Source of the DNA: Parachlamydia acanthamoebae
GTDB lineage: Bacteria > Chlamydiota > Chlamydiia > Chlamydiales > Parachlamydiaceae
DNA length: 64,000 nt
Direction: 5' to 3'
NCBI RefSeq assembly: GCF_000875975.1
Contig: NZ_BAWW01000002.1
Location: 62,001 to 126,000, forward strand
The notes below the pieces were generated by a model. It worked only from the letters and a program-made list of their open reading frames with translations, was not told where the DNA came from and made no database searches. Position numbers and translations under genes: made by a program. Positions 47,558-57,660 of this stretch are shown here, one piece after another; position 1 is the first letter of the stretch, and each line of letters begins with the position of its first letter.

Positions 47558-47785
47558 ATGACATCTCCCATAAATAATAATGCAAGTTCTGTACAGTCTT
47601 CGCAATCAGCTCAAAACGTTAATCCTGCCAGTACAGCAACTACGACCACCCAACAAGCACTTGCTCAACAAATACAGACACAACAAGAAGAAGCACTTCG
47701 TCAACAAGCAGCTCAAGGGGTTGCGGACGAAGCAACAGGCAAAGCAGGACGTAGAAATTTGTCAAATCTAGGTACAAAGATTTAG
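47558..47785 (+). CDS. Small Gln/Ala/Ser-rich protein
   Basis: 75 residues, well started (TAGGAGG seven bases before the ATG) and well terminated (intrinsic terminator 22 bp after the stop). The N-terminal half is Ser/Thr/Asn/Gln-rich (SSVQSSQSAQNVN) and the middle is a Gln/Ala amphipathic stretch (QQALAQQIQTQQEEALRQQ). The composition matches flexible, secreted, non-enzymatic proteins or type III secretion N termini. Own transcription unit, so probably highly expressed. No family recognised. Confidence 0.65.
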   Translation: MTSPINNNASSVQSSQSAQNVNPASTATTTTQQALAQQIQTQQEEALRQQAAQGVADEATGKAGRRNLSNLGTKI

Positions 47786-47807
47786 CACAAATAATCTCTG
47801 TTCAGAG

Positions 47808-47836
47808 AGGCAAACTGGGAAGTTTGCCTTTTTTTT
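47808..47836 (+). terminator. Intrinsic terminator
   Basis: AGGCAAACT and AGTTTGCCT make a perfect 9-bp stem with loop GGGA, followed by seven to eight T. Confidence 0.93.
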
Positions 47837-47926
47837 ATCATTCTTTTTTATTTTTCCATGTTAACCATATGACATTTTTGATAAAGGAACGTTAACGCTT
47901 CATCCATTTCCATTGACAGGTTAGTA

Positions 47927-49216
47927 ATGAAAAATGATCTCGATAGAAAAATAAAAATTGAAGAGTGGTATGGGGTTATTCTCTCCTTTATCTATTATTT
48001 TTGCGTGCTAGGCTCTTATTACATCATGCGCCCATTACGAGATCAGCTGGCGGCAGAAGTGGGCTCGGCTCAATTACCAGGGTTTTTTGCTGCGACTTTT
48101 ATCGTGATGCTTCTATTAACTCCATTATTTGCCTGGTTAGTTTCTCGTTGGCCGCGCCGTGTGATCATGCCAGTAGTTAATCTATTTTTCATTGCTTGCC
48201 AGCTCCTTTTTATTCCCTTATTTGGTCATCAAGCCTGGCTTTCAGCTCAGTTTTTTGGGCTCATTTTTTTTGTTTGGGTCAGTGTATTCAATTTGTTTGT
48301 GGTATCGGTATTTTGGAGCTTTATGACAGACATTTGGAGTGATGCTCAAGCCCGGCGCTTGTTTCCTATTATCGCTTTAGGTGGAACGCTTGGAGCTGTG
48401 GTTGGTCCAATGATTACGCGTACTCTTGTAGAGGTCATAAGGCTGCCTTTGTTACTTGCTGTTTCAGCGGGATTACTGCTTATAGCTGTTCTATGTGTGA
48501 TTATTTTAGGGAATTGGGCGCATCAATTTGGCTTTCATAGAAATGAAGTGGCTAGTGAGGCCGCTGTGGGTGGGGGGATGCTCGATGGTTTAAAGCAAAT
48601 TTTTACCAATCCTTTCATCGGGTACATGGCACTTATGATGCTTTTAAACGATGCTATCGGAACAGTTGCTTATGCTTTGATTACAGATTACTCAGGAGCG
48701 GCTTTTCCAAATGATGCGGTTGCTCAGACTCGGTTTGCTAGTAATATGGACCTCTCGTCAAATATCATTCAGGTGGTTGTGCAGCTGACAACCACGCGTT
48801 GGTTATTGGTGAGTTATGGAGCAGGGGCTGTGTTTGCCATCTGGACAGTCATCGTTGTTTGTGCTTGTTTAATCATGGCTCTAGTCAATCCTTATGCGCC
48901 GATTTTTGGTACAATGCCCTATTTGGCGTTCGTTTTGATTTTGACTCGTGCGCTTGCGCATGGAATGATCCAGCCCGCACGTGAAACGCTTTATACACTT
49001 GTTCCGCGTGATTTACGCTATAAGGGGAAAAATGCGGTGGATACGGTTGTTTGGCGGGCGGGGGACGTTTTATCTCTGCTATCCATTAATGGATTTCGAG
49101 CTTTAGGTGTCAATGTCGCGGGATTTGGGTTGATCTGGGCTGGGTTAGCTGCAGCTTCTGGCTGGCTCGGCTGGCGTTTGGCCAATCAAGCCGAAAAAGG
49201 GTATTTCGAAAAATAA
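47927..49216 (+). CDS. Transporter of the NTP/NDP exchange (TLC-like) or MFS superfamily
   Basis: 429 residues, about 12 transmembrane helices. The N-terminal helix segment SYYIMRPLRDQLAAEVG carries an R-x-x-R-D motif comparable with the conserved charged motif after helix 1 in ATP/ADP translocases; the rest (for example FVSVFWSFMTDIWSDAQARRLFPIIALGGTLGA) is typical of the wider family that also occurs in non-parasites. The charge pattern supports an anionic substrate, possibly nucleotides, but classic chlamydial ATP/ADP translocases are longer and more similar to each other. The substrate cannot be assigned. Confidence 0.7.
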   Translation: MKNDLDRKIKIEEWYGVILSFIYYFCVLGSYYIMRPLRDQLAAEVGSAQLPGFFAATFIVMLLLTPLFAWLVSRWPRRVIMPVVNLFFIACQLLFIPLFGHQAWLSAQFFGLIFFVWVSVFNLFVVSVFWSFMTDIWSDAQARRLFPIIALGGTLGAVVGPMITRTLVEVIRLPLLLAVSAGLLLIAVLCVIILGNWAHQFGFHRNEVASEAAVGGGMLDGLKQIFTNPFIGYMALMMLLNDAIGTVAYALITDYSGAAFPNDAVAQTRFASNMDLSSNIIQVVVQLTTTRWLLVSYGAGAVFAIWTVIVVCACLIMALVNPYAPIFGTMPYLAFVLILTRALAHGMIQPARETLYTLVPRDLRYKGKNAVDTVVWRAGDVLSLLSINGFRALGVNVAGFGLIWAGLAAASGWLGWRLANQAEKGYFEK

Positions 49217-49666
49217 GGTGACAGTTCTTGTTAGACTTCAATCTTCTTTTCTTTGGTTTTTGGAGGGGCTTTCTTGCATCCTTCCCTTTCTTTTTGTGAA
49301 AGTTTAAGCTTCGTTGCGCAGTTACTTCTACTGCTTCAGCATGGGGTACTGATCTAGAGATGTGTGATTATTTGTGTGATGACCTAAGGACTAAAAAATC
49401 TCTAGAAGATGAAGAAGCTTCAGATTGACTTGTTGAAGAATCAACAAAAAGAGATTCAGGAAAAAGATTGAAGTTTGAAAGCTACTTAATTTTTTTTAAC
49501 TTTTAGACCAAACTTGGTTGAGTGCCTATAAAATTCACAACCTGAGATGTGAATGAAGTCATGTTGCCCAAAAGCTTTTCTTATTCGATTGAGAAATATC
49601 TTTGTTACATCCTAAGATGAAAAAAAACATTTAATTATTAACTCTTGATTCGCGTAAGGAATGCAT
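49217..49666. other. Intergenic stretch, no gene seen
   Basis: 450 bases with a few very short frames only: a 22-codon acidic piece at about 49360-49428 on the plus strand and a Lys-rich fragment on the minus strand. The upstream region of the SDR gene is poor in promoter-like elements. Confidence 0.4.
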
Positions 49667-50545
49667 ATGGTTAGGCCAATTCTAGGCTTTGGAAAGTGTT
49701 TAAATGGGAAAGTTGCTGTTGTCACTGGAGCTGCCCGTGGAATTGGTCGTGCAACGGCGGTTGCTTTTGCTCGAGAAGGGGCACATGTGATTGGAATCGA
49801 CATTTGCGGGTCGGTTTGTCCACGTTCCGGAGTCGATGCTTCCACTCCACAAGATTTGATTGAGACGGGTTTAGAGGTTAAAAAAGAGGGAAGCCGTTGG
49901 CTGAGTATGGAGCTTGATCAAAGAAATTTATCAGCTCTTAAAGAAGCTGTTTTGCATATAGAAAAAGAATTTGGGGGTGTGGATATCGTTTTTGCAAATG
50001 CGGGTATTCAAGAATTTAGGCCTTTGCTTGAAATGGATGATCGAGATTGGCAGACGCATATTGATGTGAATTTGACGGGTACAGCAAATGTCATTCGCAC
50101 TTTTGCTCCTTATCTAATTAAAAGAGGAGGCGGACGGATTATTGTCACGACATCTACACAAGGTCGACATGGAACAAAGTACGGAGCAGCTTATTCAGCC
50201 TCTAAATGGGGGATCATTGGACTTATGAAATCCGCGGCAGAAGAATTGGGCGAGTATGGAATTACAGTGAACGCTGTTGTTCCCGGCTTAATTAATACAC
50301 CTCTGACACGGCATGAGGAAAGGTACACGCAAATCTTGGAAGATGCTGGAAAAGAGCCGACGGGCAGCTTTGCTGATGAAAATATTGCTAAAAAAATCTT
50401 GGCCAATAAAACTCCACTTGGAGTTCCTTGGATTGAGCCAGAAGATGTTGCTCCAGTTGTCGTCTTCTTAGCCTCGGATGCTGCTCGCATGGTATCTGGA
50501 GCTACCTACGATGTGACTGCAGGGGATAGTGCACATTATTCTTGA
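49667..50545 (+). CDS. Short-chain dehydrogenase/reductase, carveol-dehydrogenase-like
   Basis: 292 residues. ATG 49667 has AAGGA six bases upstream; the ATG at 49661 directly touches it. Nucleotide-binding TGAARGIG (about 22-29), the following GIDICG acidic turn indicating NAD, NAG motif (NAGIQ), catalytic Ser in TTSTQGRHG, Y-x-x-x-K in YSASK. The insertion after the second strand and the PRSGVD stretch are typical of the mycofactocin-coupled/carveol dehydrogenase subgroup. No mycofactocin genes are nearby, so the coupling is not supported. Substrate unknown. Confidence 0.85.
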   Translation: MVRPILGFGKCLNGKVAVVTGAARGIGRATAVAFAREGAHVIGIDICGSVCPRSGVDASTPQDLIETGLEVKKEGSRWLSMELDQRNLSALKEAVLHIEKEFGGVDIVFANAGIQEFRPLLEMDDRDWQTHIDVNLTGTANVIRTFAPYLIKRGGGRIIVTTSTQGRHGTKYGAAYSASKWGIIGLMKSAAEELGEYGITVNAVVPGLINTPLTRHEERYTQILEDAGKEPTGSFADENIAKKILANKTPLGVPWIEPEDVAPVVVFLASDAARMVSGATYDVTAGDSAHYS

Positions 50546-50644
50546 ATCATTCGGCAGCCTTTTACTTCAATCATTTTGAGATAGTGAAATTTCTTCAGAA
50601 ATATTATATTTGACCGATTTAAAACTACAATTTCGTAAGACAAT

Positions 50645-51142
50645 ATGAGAAGCGTAGAAATTTCAAATGGCAGGGCGTATATTATTAGTTCGAATTATGA
50701 CATTCCTTTTTATCACGAAAACGGCGATCCCAATAAATTAGTTTTAAAGGGAGCTTCTTTCAAAATTCATACAGGTTTGATGGCTAAGGCGATGTCTTTA
50801 TTTGGCTTTGCATTAAAATTTCAGGCCATTGTTAATGGAGAGAGGCAAGTGATCTTTGTTAATAAACAAAGCTTTGCTAAGCATGTTGTCCGGTCTTATA
50901 TCGTGCATGCCTCGAAAGAATTTTCAATAGGGATGATGCCAAAAGGACAATATGTGAGGTCGCTTGCAGAAAATTATTCTATTCCTATGTCAAAAATGAT
51001 CAACATGATCGAAATTTTTGTACTGAAAAATTTTAGTACTTATAAAAAAAGCAGAGGGGCTTTTAAAGATTTGACCGTTTTTTACGAAGGAATGATTAAG
51101 ATCTGTTTAGAAAAGGATAAAAATGAGAGTCCAAAAGATTAG
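50645..51142 (+). CDS. Hypothetical protein
   Basis: 165 residues, no signal peptide or membrane helix. The N-terminal half is beta-rich (VEISNGRAYIISSNYDIPFYHENGD), with KASF, and the C-terminal half is helical and basic. Nothing recognised. The upstream ribosome-binding site is poor (TAAGACAAT), so the expression level is uncertain; the even coding pattern still supports a gene. Confidence 0.5.
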   Translation: MRSVEISNGRAYIISSNYDIPFYHENGDPNKLVLKGASFKIHTGLMAKAMSLFGFALKFQAIVNGERQVIFVNKQSFAKHVVRSYIVHASKEFSIGMMPKGQYVRSLAENYSIPMSKMINMIEIFVLKNFSTYKKSRGAFKDLTVFYEGMIKICLEKDKNESPKD

Positions 51143-51171
51143 AATAGAAGGGCCATGTCGACCCTGTATTA

Positions 51172-51396
51172 TTAAAGCTTAATGGTAATCTCTTGTAGAA
51201 TTTTTAGACCATCTTCTAAATGTTGCTCATGGATCAAAATTTCTATTCCCCCCTGGCTAAAACCAAGATGAGGAAGAATCCTACTTGCATCGTTTGATTT
51301 TAGAACGCAAAGGATATCTTCATTTTCGAAATGGGATTTGATCAAATTTGCCTGAACAATATCAAAAGTCCGATAGATGCAAACAAAATTATTCAT
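51172..51396 (-). CDS. DUF2007-domain protein (PII-like signal-transducer-type fold)
   Basis: 74 residues from the ATG at 51396. The sequence follows DUF2007: F-V-x-I-Y-R-T-F-D-x-x-x-A-N-L-I-K-S-H-F-E at the N terminus, and G-I-E-I-L-I near the end. Members are small, of unknown function, thought to be regulatory. Twenty bases upstream on the minus strand is the next gene's stop, so the two may form one unit. Confidence 0.75.
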   Translation of the reverse strand: MNNFVCIYRTFDIVQANLIKSHFENEDILCVLKSNDASRILPHLGFSQGGIEILIHEQHLEDGLKILQEITIKL

Positions 51397-51415
51397 AGTT
51401 ATCAGCAATCCCTCT

Positions 51416-51967
51416 TCAACTTTTAATGTTTACAACAGATTTAATGAGCTGATATGTATCTTGAAACATCGCGTTTCTTTTGCTTTCATTGATTGAATCA
51501 TTTCCTAATTTAACAAGCATTTCATACCATTGGTTTTTTTCATTATTTTCATTAGGATTTTTAAAAAGATAGAAAGCGAAATATCCTGATGATGCATTAT
51601 CAAAATAGTTTCCAGTAAAAAGAAAAAATGATTCGCGCTCTTCCGCCAAAGAAATGTCGCTAAAGACTGTTGTTGTTCGCATCGCTTCTGCAGTTAAAAT
51701 ATCTTCAGCGGCACTTATCCCTTCATATTTCCCGCCTTTATTTTTTGGAGAGTTCGTAAAAGAAAAATGAAATTCTAAAGGTATTTGCCGATGTTTGCCA
51801 ACAACTCGCGTATAATAGCGTGTGTACTCACAAGTCCACTTATTACTATCTGCAACAATGGAGTAACAGCCTTTTATCGAATAAACTTTATGGATAGCGT
51901 GCAAAGGAAATGAAATTAGGAAAAGAAAAGGAAGGATGAAAATGGAAAATTTCTTTATAAAATTCAT
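51416..51967 (-). CDS. Secreted hypothetical protein
   Basis: 183 residues from the ATG at 51967; earlier in-frame starts reach 51985. Signal peptide about 1-23 with a hydrophobic core (ILPFLFLISFPLHA). The mature protein is soluble with two Cys (KGCYSI, WTCEY) that could form a disulfide. Nothing recognised. Overlaps nothing; 20 bp before the DUF2007 gene. Confidence 0.6.
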   Translation of the reverse strand: MNFIKKFSIFILPFLFLISFPLHAIHKVYSIKGCYSIVADSNKWTCEYTRYYTRVVGKHRQIPLEFHFSFTNSPKNKGGKYEGISAAEDILTAEAMRTTTVFSDISLAEERESFFLFTGNYFDNASSGYFAFYLFKNPNENNEKNQWYEMLVKLGNDSINESKRNAMFQDTYQLIKSVVNIKS

Positions 51968-52078
51968 TGAAAAAAGCATTTGCACCTCGTAACTGCTTTA
52001 GATAGGAAAACTTTTGAGTAAATTTAAAAGTAGCCTATTCTACATTTGAAATTGTTTCAATTATTATTTAGTGAAAGC

Positions 52079-52480
52079 TCATTTTGCGCAATCTGAAAGA
52101 AAATTTTCTTGAATAAAGGAATTCAAATTTACACAACCCGTCGCTTCCGATGCTGTCTCGTGATTGCATACAAAATCAACAGAAGCTTTAACGGCTCCAC
52201 AGGAAGTATGGCTCATCACAAGAATAAGTTTAGCTTCGGCTACAGCAACTATATTCAATACAGTCAAAAACTTTAGGGCTTGCGACATTGCCTGCATTTC
52301 ACGACTGCTAAAATCCCCATTTCAAGTTTGGGGTACTTATCTGGGAAGCTATATGTAATACTTTATCCCCTGTTAAAAGATCTGTAAAAACAATTGCGTC
52401 AACGGTGATGATAAGCGGAATGGTCAAAAACTACTTTATTGATCATCAAGCGAAGTTCTTAGGGATTTTGGCTTACTTGG
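52079..52480 (-). pseudogene. Decayed partial copy of the SulP-carbonic anhydrase gene
   Basis: Minus-strand sequence nearly identical to pieces of the full gene at 55375-57660: 52110-52290 matches 55680-55850 (including HTSCGAVKASVDF of the beta-carbonic anhydrase), 52291-52345 matches 56068-56138 and 52365-52435 matches 56436-56490. The pieces are colinear but joined by deletions and frameshifts. It is therefore a paralogue remnant, recent enough to be clearly alignable, directly downstream of the mgtA stop. Confidence 0.85.
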
Positions 52481-52495
52481 TTACCACATGAACAC

Positions 52496-55166
52496 CTAAA
52501 GCCAATAGTGGAATCTTTTGATGAACCAATTTTTTACTAGCTGAGTCAAAATACAGTAGGCCAATAAAATAGCAGCTAACCAATAAAAATAACTACCAGG
52601 CAATGCTGTTAATCCTATGCTAGTTCCAATGAAAGAATAAGGAATAAGTATTCCAATAGCCATAATCACAACAGTACTTAAGAGTAATGGAAAAGAGGCT
52701 AGGCTTTGTATAAATGGGATTTTTTGTGTGCGGATCATATGAACGATGAGTGTTTGAGATAACAATCCTTCAATAAACCAACCCGTTTGAAAAATAGCCT
52801 GATTTTCGACAGTATTAGCTGCAAATACAAACCACATGACAGCAAAGGTCACATAATCAAATATCGAACTAATTGGGCCAATGAAAATCATGAATTTAGC
52901 AATGCCCTGTGGATCCCATTTACGTGGTTTAATGAGAAATTCCTCATCTACACAATCAAAAGGAATGGTTGTTTGAGAAAAATCATATAATAGATTTTGA
53001 AGCAAAATTTGTACGGATAGCATAGGTAAAAATGGCAGCAGTGCACTAGCTCCAAGCACACTAAATACGTTTCCAAAATTAGAGCTTAAAGCCATTTTGA
53101 TATATTTGATAATATTTCCAAAAGTTTTGCGTCCCTCAATTACACCATCTGCTAAAAACATGAGATTTTTTTCAAGCATGATGATATCAGCAGATTCTTT
53201 GGCAATATCCACAGCAGTATCTACTGAAATGCCAATATCAGCCTCGCGAAGGGCTGGAGCATCATTAATTCCATCCCCCAGAAAACCCACTGTGTGACCA
53301 TTTGATTTGAGGGTAGAGACCACTCTTGATTTTTGTAGAGGGGTTAATTTTGCAAAGACCGTCGTTTTCTCAACGGCAATCTTTAATTCCTCCTCACTGA
53401 GTTTATCAATTTGACTTCCCAGTAGGGTGCCTTCATTCACTAAATTGACCCATTTGCAAATTTTTTGGGTGACTAATTCATTATCTCCGGTCAATATCTT
53501 GACATTCACTCCATACGTATTCAAATAAGCAATCGCTTTTTGTGCTGAGAGCTTAGGAGGATCAAGAAATGCTAAAAAGCCCATAAAAACAAGGTCTTGT
53601 TCATCACCAACTTTATATTCTTTATTTATTACAACAGGGAATTCCCCGTAGGAAACTCCGAGCACGCGCAGGCCATCACCACTCAAATCGTTTTTAATAG
53701 AATCTATTTTTTCTTTGACTTCAGCAGTGATGGGCACTTTAGAGCCATTCATTCTAACTGTATTACAAATGGCTAGAGTTTTTTCTACTGCCCCTTTACA
53801 AACTAACAGTTGTGTTTCTGGATCTTTTTGCACGACAACAGACATTCACGACGAGCAAAGTCAAAAGGAATTTCATCAACTTTTCGGAAATTCTTATTGA
53901 GATTTATTTTTTTTTCTATTTCGGTATGCTGTAGAACCGCCACATCTAAAAGATTTTTTAATCCTGTCTGATAGAAACTATTTAGGTAGCCATAGAAAAG
54001 CACTTCTTCATTTTCATTTCCTTCTGCATCTAGATGCTGTTCAAGAATAATGTGATCTTGAGTCAACGTTCCTGTTTTATCTGTGCATAAAATATCCATG
54101 GCCCCAAAATTTTGTATGGAATTCAATCGTTTTACCACTACCTTACTGCGTGACATTTGGACAGCCCCTCTTGCCAAGTTTGCGGTTACAATCATTGGCA
54201 ACATTTCGGGGGTTAGACCAATCGCAATGGCGAGAGAAAAAAGTAAGGCTTCTAGCCATTCCCCCTTGGTTAAGCCGTTGAGAAGAAAGACGCAGGGAAC
54301 CATGACAAATATAAATTTTATTAATAACCAGGTGACTTTGTTAATTCCTAGGTCAAAGCTCGTTAAAGGGGCTTTCTCTGTGATGTTTGCAGACAATGTT
54401 CCTAAGTATGTATTTTGATTAGTCTTCAGAACAATGGCTGTGGCGGAGCCATTAAGGACGTTAGTTCCCATAAAACAGAGGTTTGGCATTTCTAGCGGGT
54501 TAGCTGCGTCTTCTTTGGGCTTTAAAGCTCCATCTTTTTCCACAGGAAATGATTCTCCAGTTAGGGAAGACTGACTAATATATAATTCTTTGGCAGCAAT
54601 TAACCGTAAGTCAGCGGGAACCATATCTCCTGCAGAGAGATGAATAATGTCACCAGGAACAATGGATTTCATATTGATTTCATAGCTTTTTGTTTCGGAG
54701 TCGGGAGATGGGCGCCGAAGGACTGTTGCTTTTGTACTGACTAAGGCTTTAAGTTTTTCCGCCGCTTTATTAGATCGATATTCCTGTATGAACCGCATTA
54801 AAACACTGATAATGACCATAAATGTAATGATGACTACAGAATCGTATTGCTTGAGAAAGAATGAAACAACACCCAAAAAATCATTAAAACAACAAAAGGA
54901 TTTTTAAAGTTACCGAGCATTAGAGAGTACCAAGTCGGAGGCCTTTCATGGACAATTTCATTAGCACCATATTTCAGCAATCGTTCTTCAGCTTCCTTTT
55001 GAACTAGTCCGGTTATCGAGCTTTCCAGTTCTTTGTAAATATCTTCCAAAGAAACCTTGGAATAGGCGAGAAGGATCGATGAAATTTTTTTATCCGTTTC
55101 TTGAACCGTATTATGTGTTGTAAAAAAAAGAGACTTCAATGAATGAATCATTTCTTGCAACTTCAT
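52496..55166 (-). pseudogene. mgtA: Mg2+-translocating P-type ATPase MgtA, two frameshifts
   Basis: About 890 codons in three consecutive frames, the full length of MgtA. Frame 1 (from 55166) ends near NPFVVLMIF; the next frame starts LGVVSFFLKQYDS, with an A6 run (plus strand 54875-54880) where seven would restore it. Frame 2 carries GDMVPADLR, SLTGES and the phosphorylation site CTDKTGTLT, and ends after PFDFARR. Frame 3 resumes at MSVVVQKDP (53845), one base missing near 53846-53850, and has GDGINDAPALREADIGIS and the last helices. Every key motif is intact, so the lesions are either recent or errors. If functional, it would import Mg2+ under starvation. Confidence 0.85.
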
Positions 55167-55374
55167 ATCCGTTCCTTTTCAGTAAACAATGATAAAAAAA
55201 ATATTGTGATAAATGAAAAATATTGCCAGCGTATGAACATGTCCTAATCGTCATTAAAATTGATGCGATATAAAATGCATCATTTAATAGCAGGCTTATT
55301 CTTGCATTCAAAGATTGTGGAATGCACATTTTTTTCTTCAAACAAATAATTTTTGGCTTTTTCAAGCGAGTAGA

Positions 55375-57660
55375 TTAACTTTTTTCAGGTTTTCGATTGG
55401 CTTGGACTGCCTGTAAATTTTCTGAATCTGCAGTTTGGAAAAAAGAAACTTCGGCTGTGCTGATATCATACATTGCTCCCACAAGAGCGATTTTGCCTTG
55501 TGTGATCATGTCATTTAAAATCGAACTATTTTTACGAATCTCTTGCATGGTTTGTAGAACATTTTGGTAGGAAATTTCATTTAGATATTCTTCTTTTTTT
55601 TGTGGATTCCAGTTAGTAAAATCTTTGCAATCATTAAGATTTATGGACTTTTGAATTTCAACAATCAAGGAATCCAAATTGACACAACCCGTCGCTTCCG
55701 ATGCTGTCTTGTGGTTGCATACAAAATCAACAGAAGCTTTAACGGCTCCACAGGAAGTATGGCCCATCACAAGAATTAGCTTAGCTCCGGCTACTGCACA
55801 ACTATACTCAATACTGCCTAAAACTTTAGGGCTTGCGACATTACCGGCTATTCGTACACTGAAAATATCTCCTATGCTCAAATCAAAGATTAATTCGACT
55901 GGAGAGCGGGAATCAATACAACTTAAAATGACTGCCATGGGGAATTGTCCTCGAGAAGTTGCATTGAGTTGTCGGTCTAAATTGCGTGTAAGCCGAGTGC
56001 CTTCACGAAAACGTAAATTGCCATCCTGAAGAATTTCTAGAATACGTTTTGGTGTTAAATTTTCCTGCATTTCGCGACTGCTAAAATCCACATATTGGAT
56101 GCGGTCTTCTAGCTGAGGGTATTTATCTTTGAATCCAAGGAGACTAACCACAACTTTATGCGTGTTTGCTGTTGTACTCTGGAAATCTGTGATTAAATCC
56201 AAAATATCAGGATCTATGTAGTCCGTATTGTTGGCATCAATCAAAACATGTCCTCCGGCAGGAACATTTTTTAATGTTGTTTCGAGAGACGCTCGATTGA
56301 AAAAACTCACTTGGTTGGGAAGTTCAATATGTAAAACTTCATCTCCTGTTGCGTGTTTTTCCATCGTTTTTTTAATGGGACGCCTGATATTGCTGTGTAA
56401 GATGAAACAAATGGAAGTTGCTAAACCAATCAAGACCCCGATTAAAAGGTCTGTAAAAACAATTGCGCCAACGGTGATGATAAATGGAAGAAATTGATTT
56501 TTTCCTTCTTTCCACATTTGCATCAAAATAACAGGGCTAGCAAGCTTCAACCCTGTAATTAATAAGATAGCGGCTAAAGCTGACAGGGGGATTTGGTTTA
56601 ACACGTTTGGAATGAGTATGACGCTGCCTAAGATCAAAAAACCATGCCAAATGGTGCTAAGCTTTGTTTTTCCACCCGCATTGATATTGACCGAACTGCG
56701 CACAATGACACTTGTAACTGGTAATGCTCCGATTAACCCTGCCACAATATTACCAAACCCTTGTGCTAGAAGCTCCCGATTTGGGGGGCTGATACGTTGC
56801 ATGGGATCGATCTTATCCACAGCCTCTAAATTGAGGAGGGTCTCCAGAGAGGCAACTACAGCAATTGTTATTGCTGCCATGTATACAGCAGAATTTTTTA
56901 AAATATTCCAGTCTGGAAACGTCAAAAAATTGAAAAAATCCTGCGTGGATTTTGCTACGGGGACTTGAACCAGGTGGGTGGTGTCGAGTGCCCAATAGCC
57001 ATCGTACTGTCTGAATAATAAATTAGCTAAAACACTTAAAACAATCACAACCAAAGGCGCAGGAATTAATGATTTCTTTAAAATATGAAAATTATCCCAG
57101 AATACTAGTAAAAAAATTGAAAGCATGCCAATTAAGGCTGCTCCTGGATGAATATCAAAAAAAGTCTCGATAATTTCTGTAAAAGTGTTCTGGTTGTCTG
57201 CTTGAAAAAAAGATTTATTTCCGAGGGGATCGACATCGTGACCCATGACGTGGGGGATTTGTTTCAAGATTAGGATGACCCCAATCGCCCAGAGCAAGCC
57301 TTTAATGACACTCGAGGGAAAAAAAACGGCAATAAAACCCAGCTGGCTAATACTTAGAATAATTTGAATAATTCCTGCTAAAACAACGGCAGCGAGGAAA
57401 GCTTCAAAAGAGCCTAGATGATGGATCTGAGCAGCAACTATAGCTGTTAATCCTGCAGCTGGACCACTTACACTCGTGCTCGATCCACTGATGAAACCGA
57501 CAATAATCCCCCCGATAATTCCAGCTAAGATGCCAGAGAAAAGAGGGGCGTTTGATGCCAAGGCAACACCCAAACATAAAGGGAGCGCGACCAGAAAAAC
57601 GACAAGACCTGCAATTAAGTCATAAGAAACTGTTTTAGAGAGAGAATGATTTGCCATCAT
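55375..57660 (-). CDS. SulP-family anion transporter fused to a beta-carbonic anhydrase
   Basis: 761 residues. Residues 1-430 form the SulP transporter with about 11-12 helices (VALPLCLGVALASNAPL, SGSSTSVSGPAAGL, GLTAIVAA) and a STAS-like part follows (VLIDANNTDYIDPDIL). From about 540 on is a beta-carbonic anhydrase: ILSCIDSRSPVE with the zinc Cys and Asp-Arg dyad, and GHTSCGAVKA with zinc His and Cys. Fusions like this are known in bacteria; the carbonic anhydrase is thought to interconvert the bicarbonate being transported and CO2. Transcribed toward mgtA with 208 bp between. Confidence 0.92.
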   Translation of the reverse strand: MMANHSLSKTVSYDLIAGLVVFLVALPLCLGVALASNAPLFSGILAGIIGGIIVGFISGSSTSVSGPAAGLTAIVAAQIHHLGSFEAFLAAVVLAGIIQIILSISQLGFIAVFFPSSVIKGLLWAIGVILILKQIPHVMGHDVDPLGNKSFFQADNQNTFTEIIETFFDIHPGAALIGMLSIFLLVFWDNFHILKKSLIPAPLVVIVLSVLANLLFRQYDGYWALDTTHLVQVPVAKSTQDFFNFLTFPDWNILKNSAVYMAAITIAVVASLETLLNLEAVDKIDPMQRISPPNRELLAQGFGNIVAGLIGALPVTSVIVRSSVNINAGGKTKLSTIWHGFLILGSVILIPNVLNQIPLSALAAILLITGLKLASPVILMQMWKEGKNQFLPFIITVGAIVFTDLLIGVLIGLATSICFILHSNIRRPIKKTMEKHATGDEVLHIELPNQVSFFNRASLETTLKNVPAGGHVLIDANNTDYIDPDILDLITDFQSTTANTHKVVVSLLGFKDKYPQLEDRIQYVDFSSREMQENLTPKRILEILQDGNLRFREGTRLTRNLDRQLNATSRGQFPMAVILSCIDSRSPVELIFDLSIGDIFSVRIAGNVASPKVLGSIEYSCAVAGAKLILVMGHTSCGAVKASVDFVCNHKTASEATGCVNLDSLIVEIQKSINLNDCKDFTNWNPQKKEEYLNEISYQNVLQTMQEIRKNSSILNDMITQGKIALVGAMYDISTAEVSFFQTADSENLQAVQANRKPEKS

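Noticed and set aside
47927-49216. Certain ATP/ADP translocase
   Set aside because: The RxxRD motif and context are suggestive, but the protein is shorter than chlamydial Npt proteins and the family also occurs in free-living bacteria, so the substrate is left open.
49667-50545. Mycofactocin-system dehydrogenase
   Set aside because: The SDR resembles that subgroup, but no mftA-F-like genes occur in the window, so only a general SDR call is supported.
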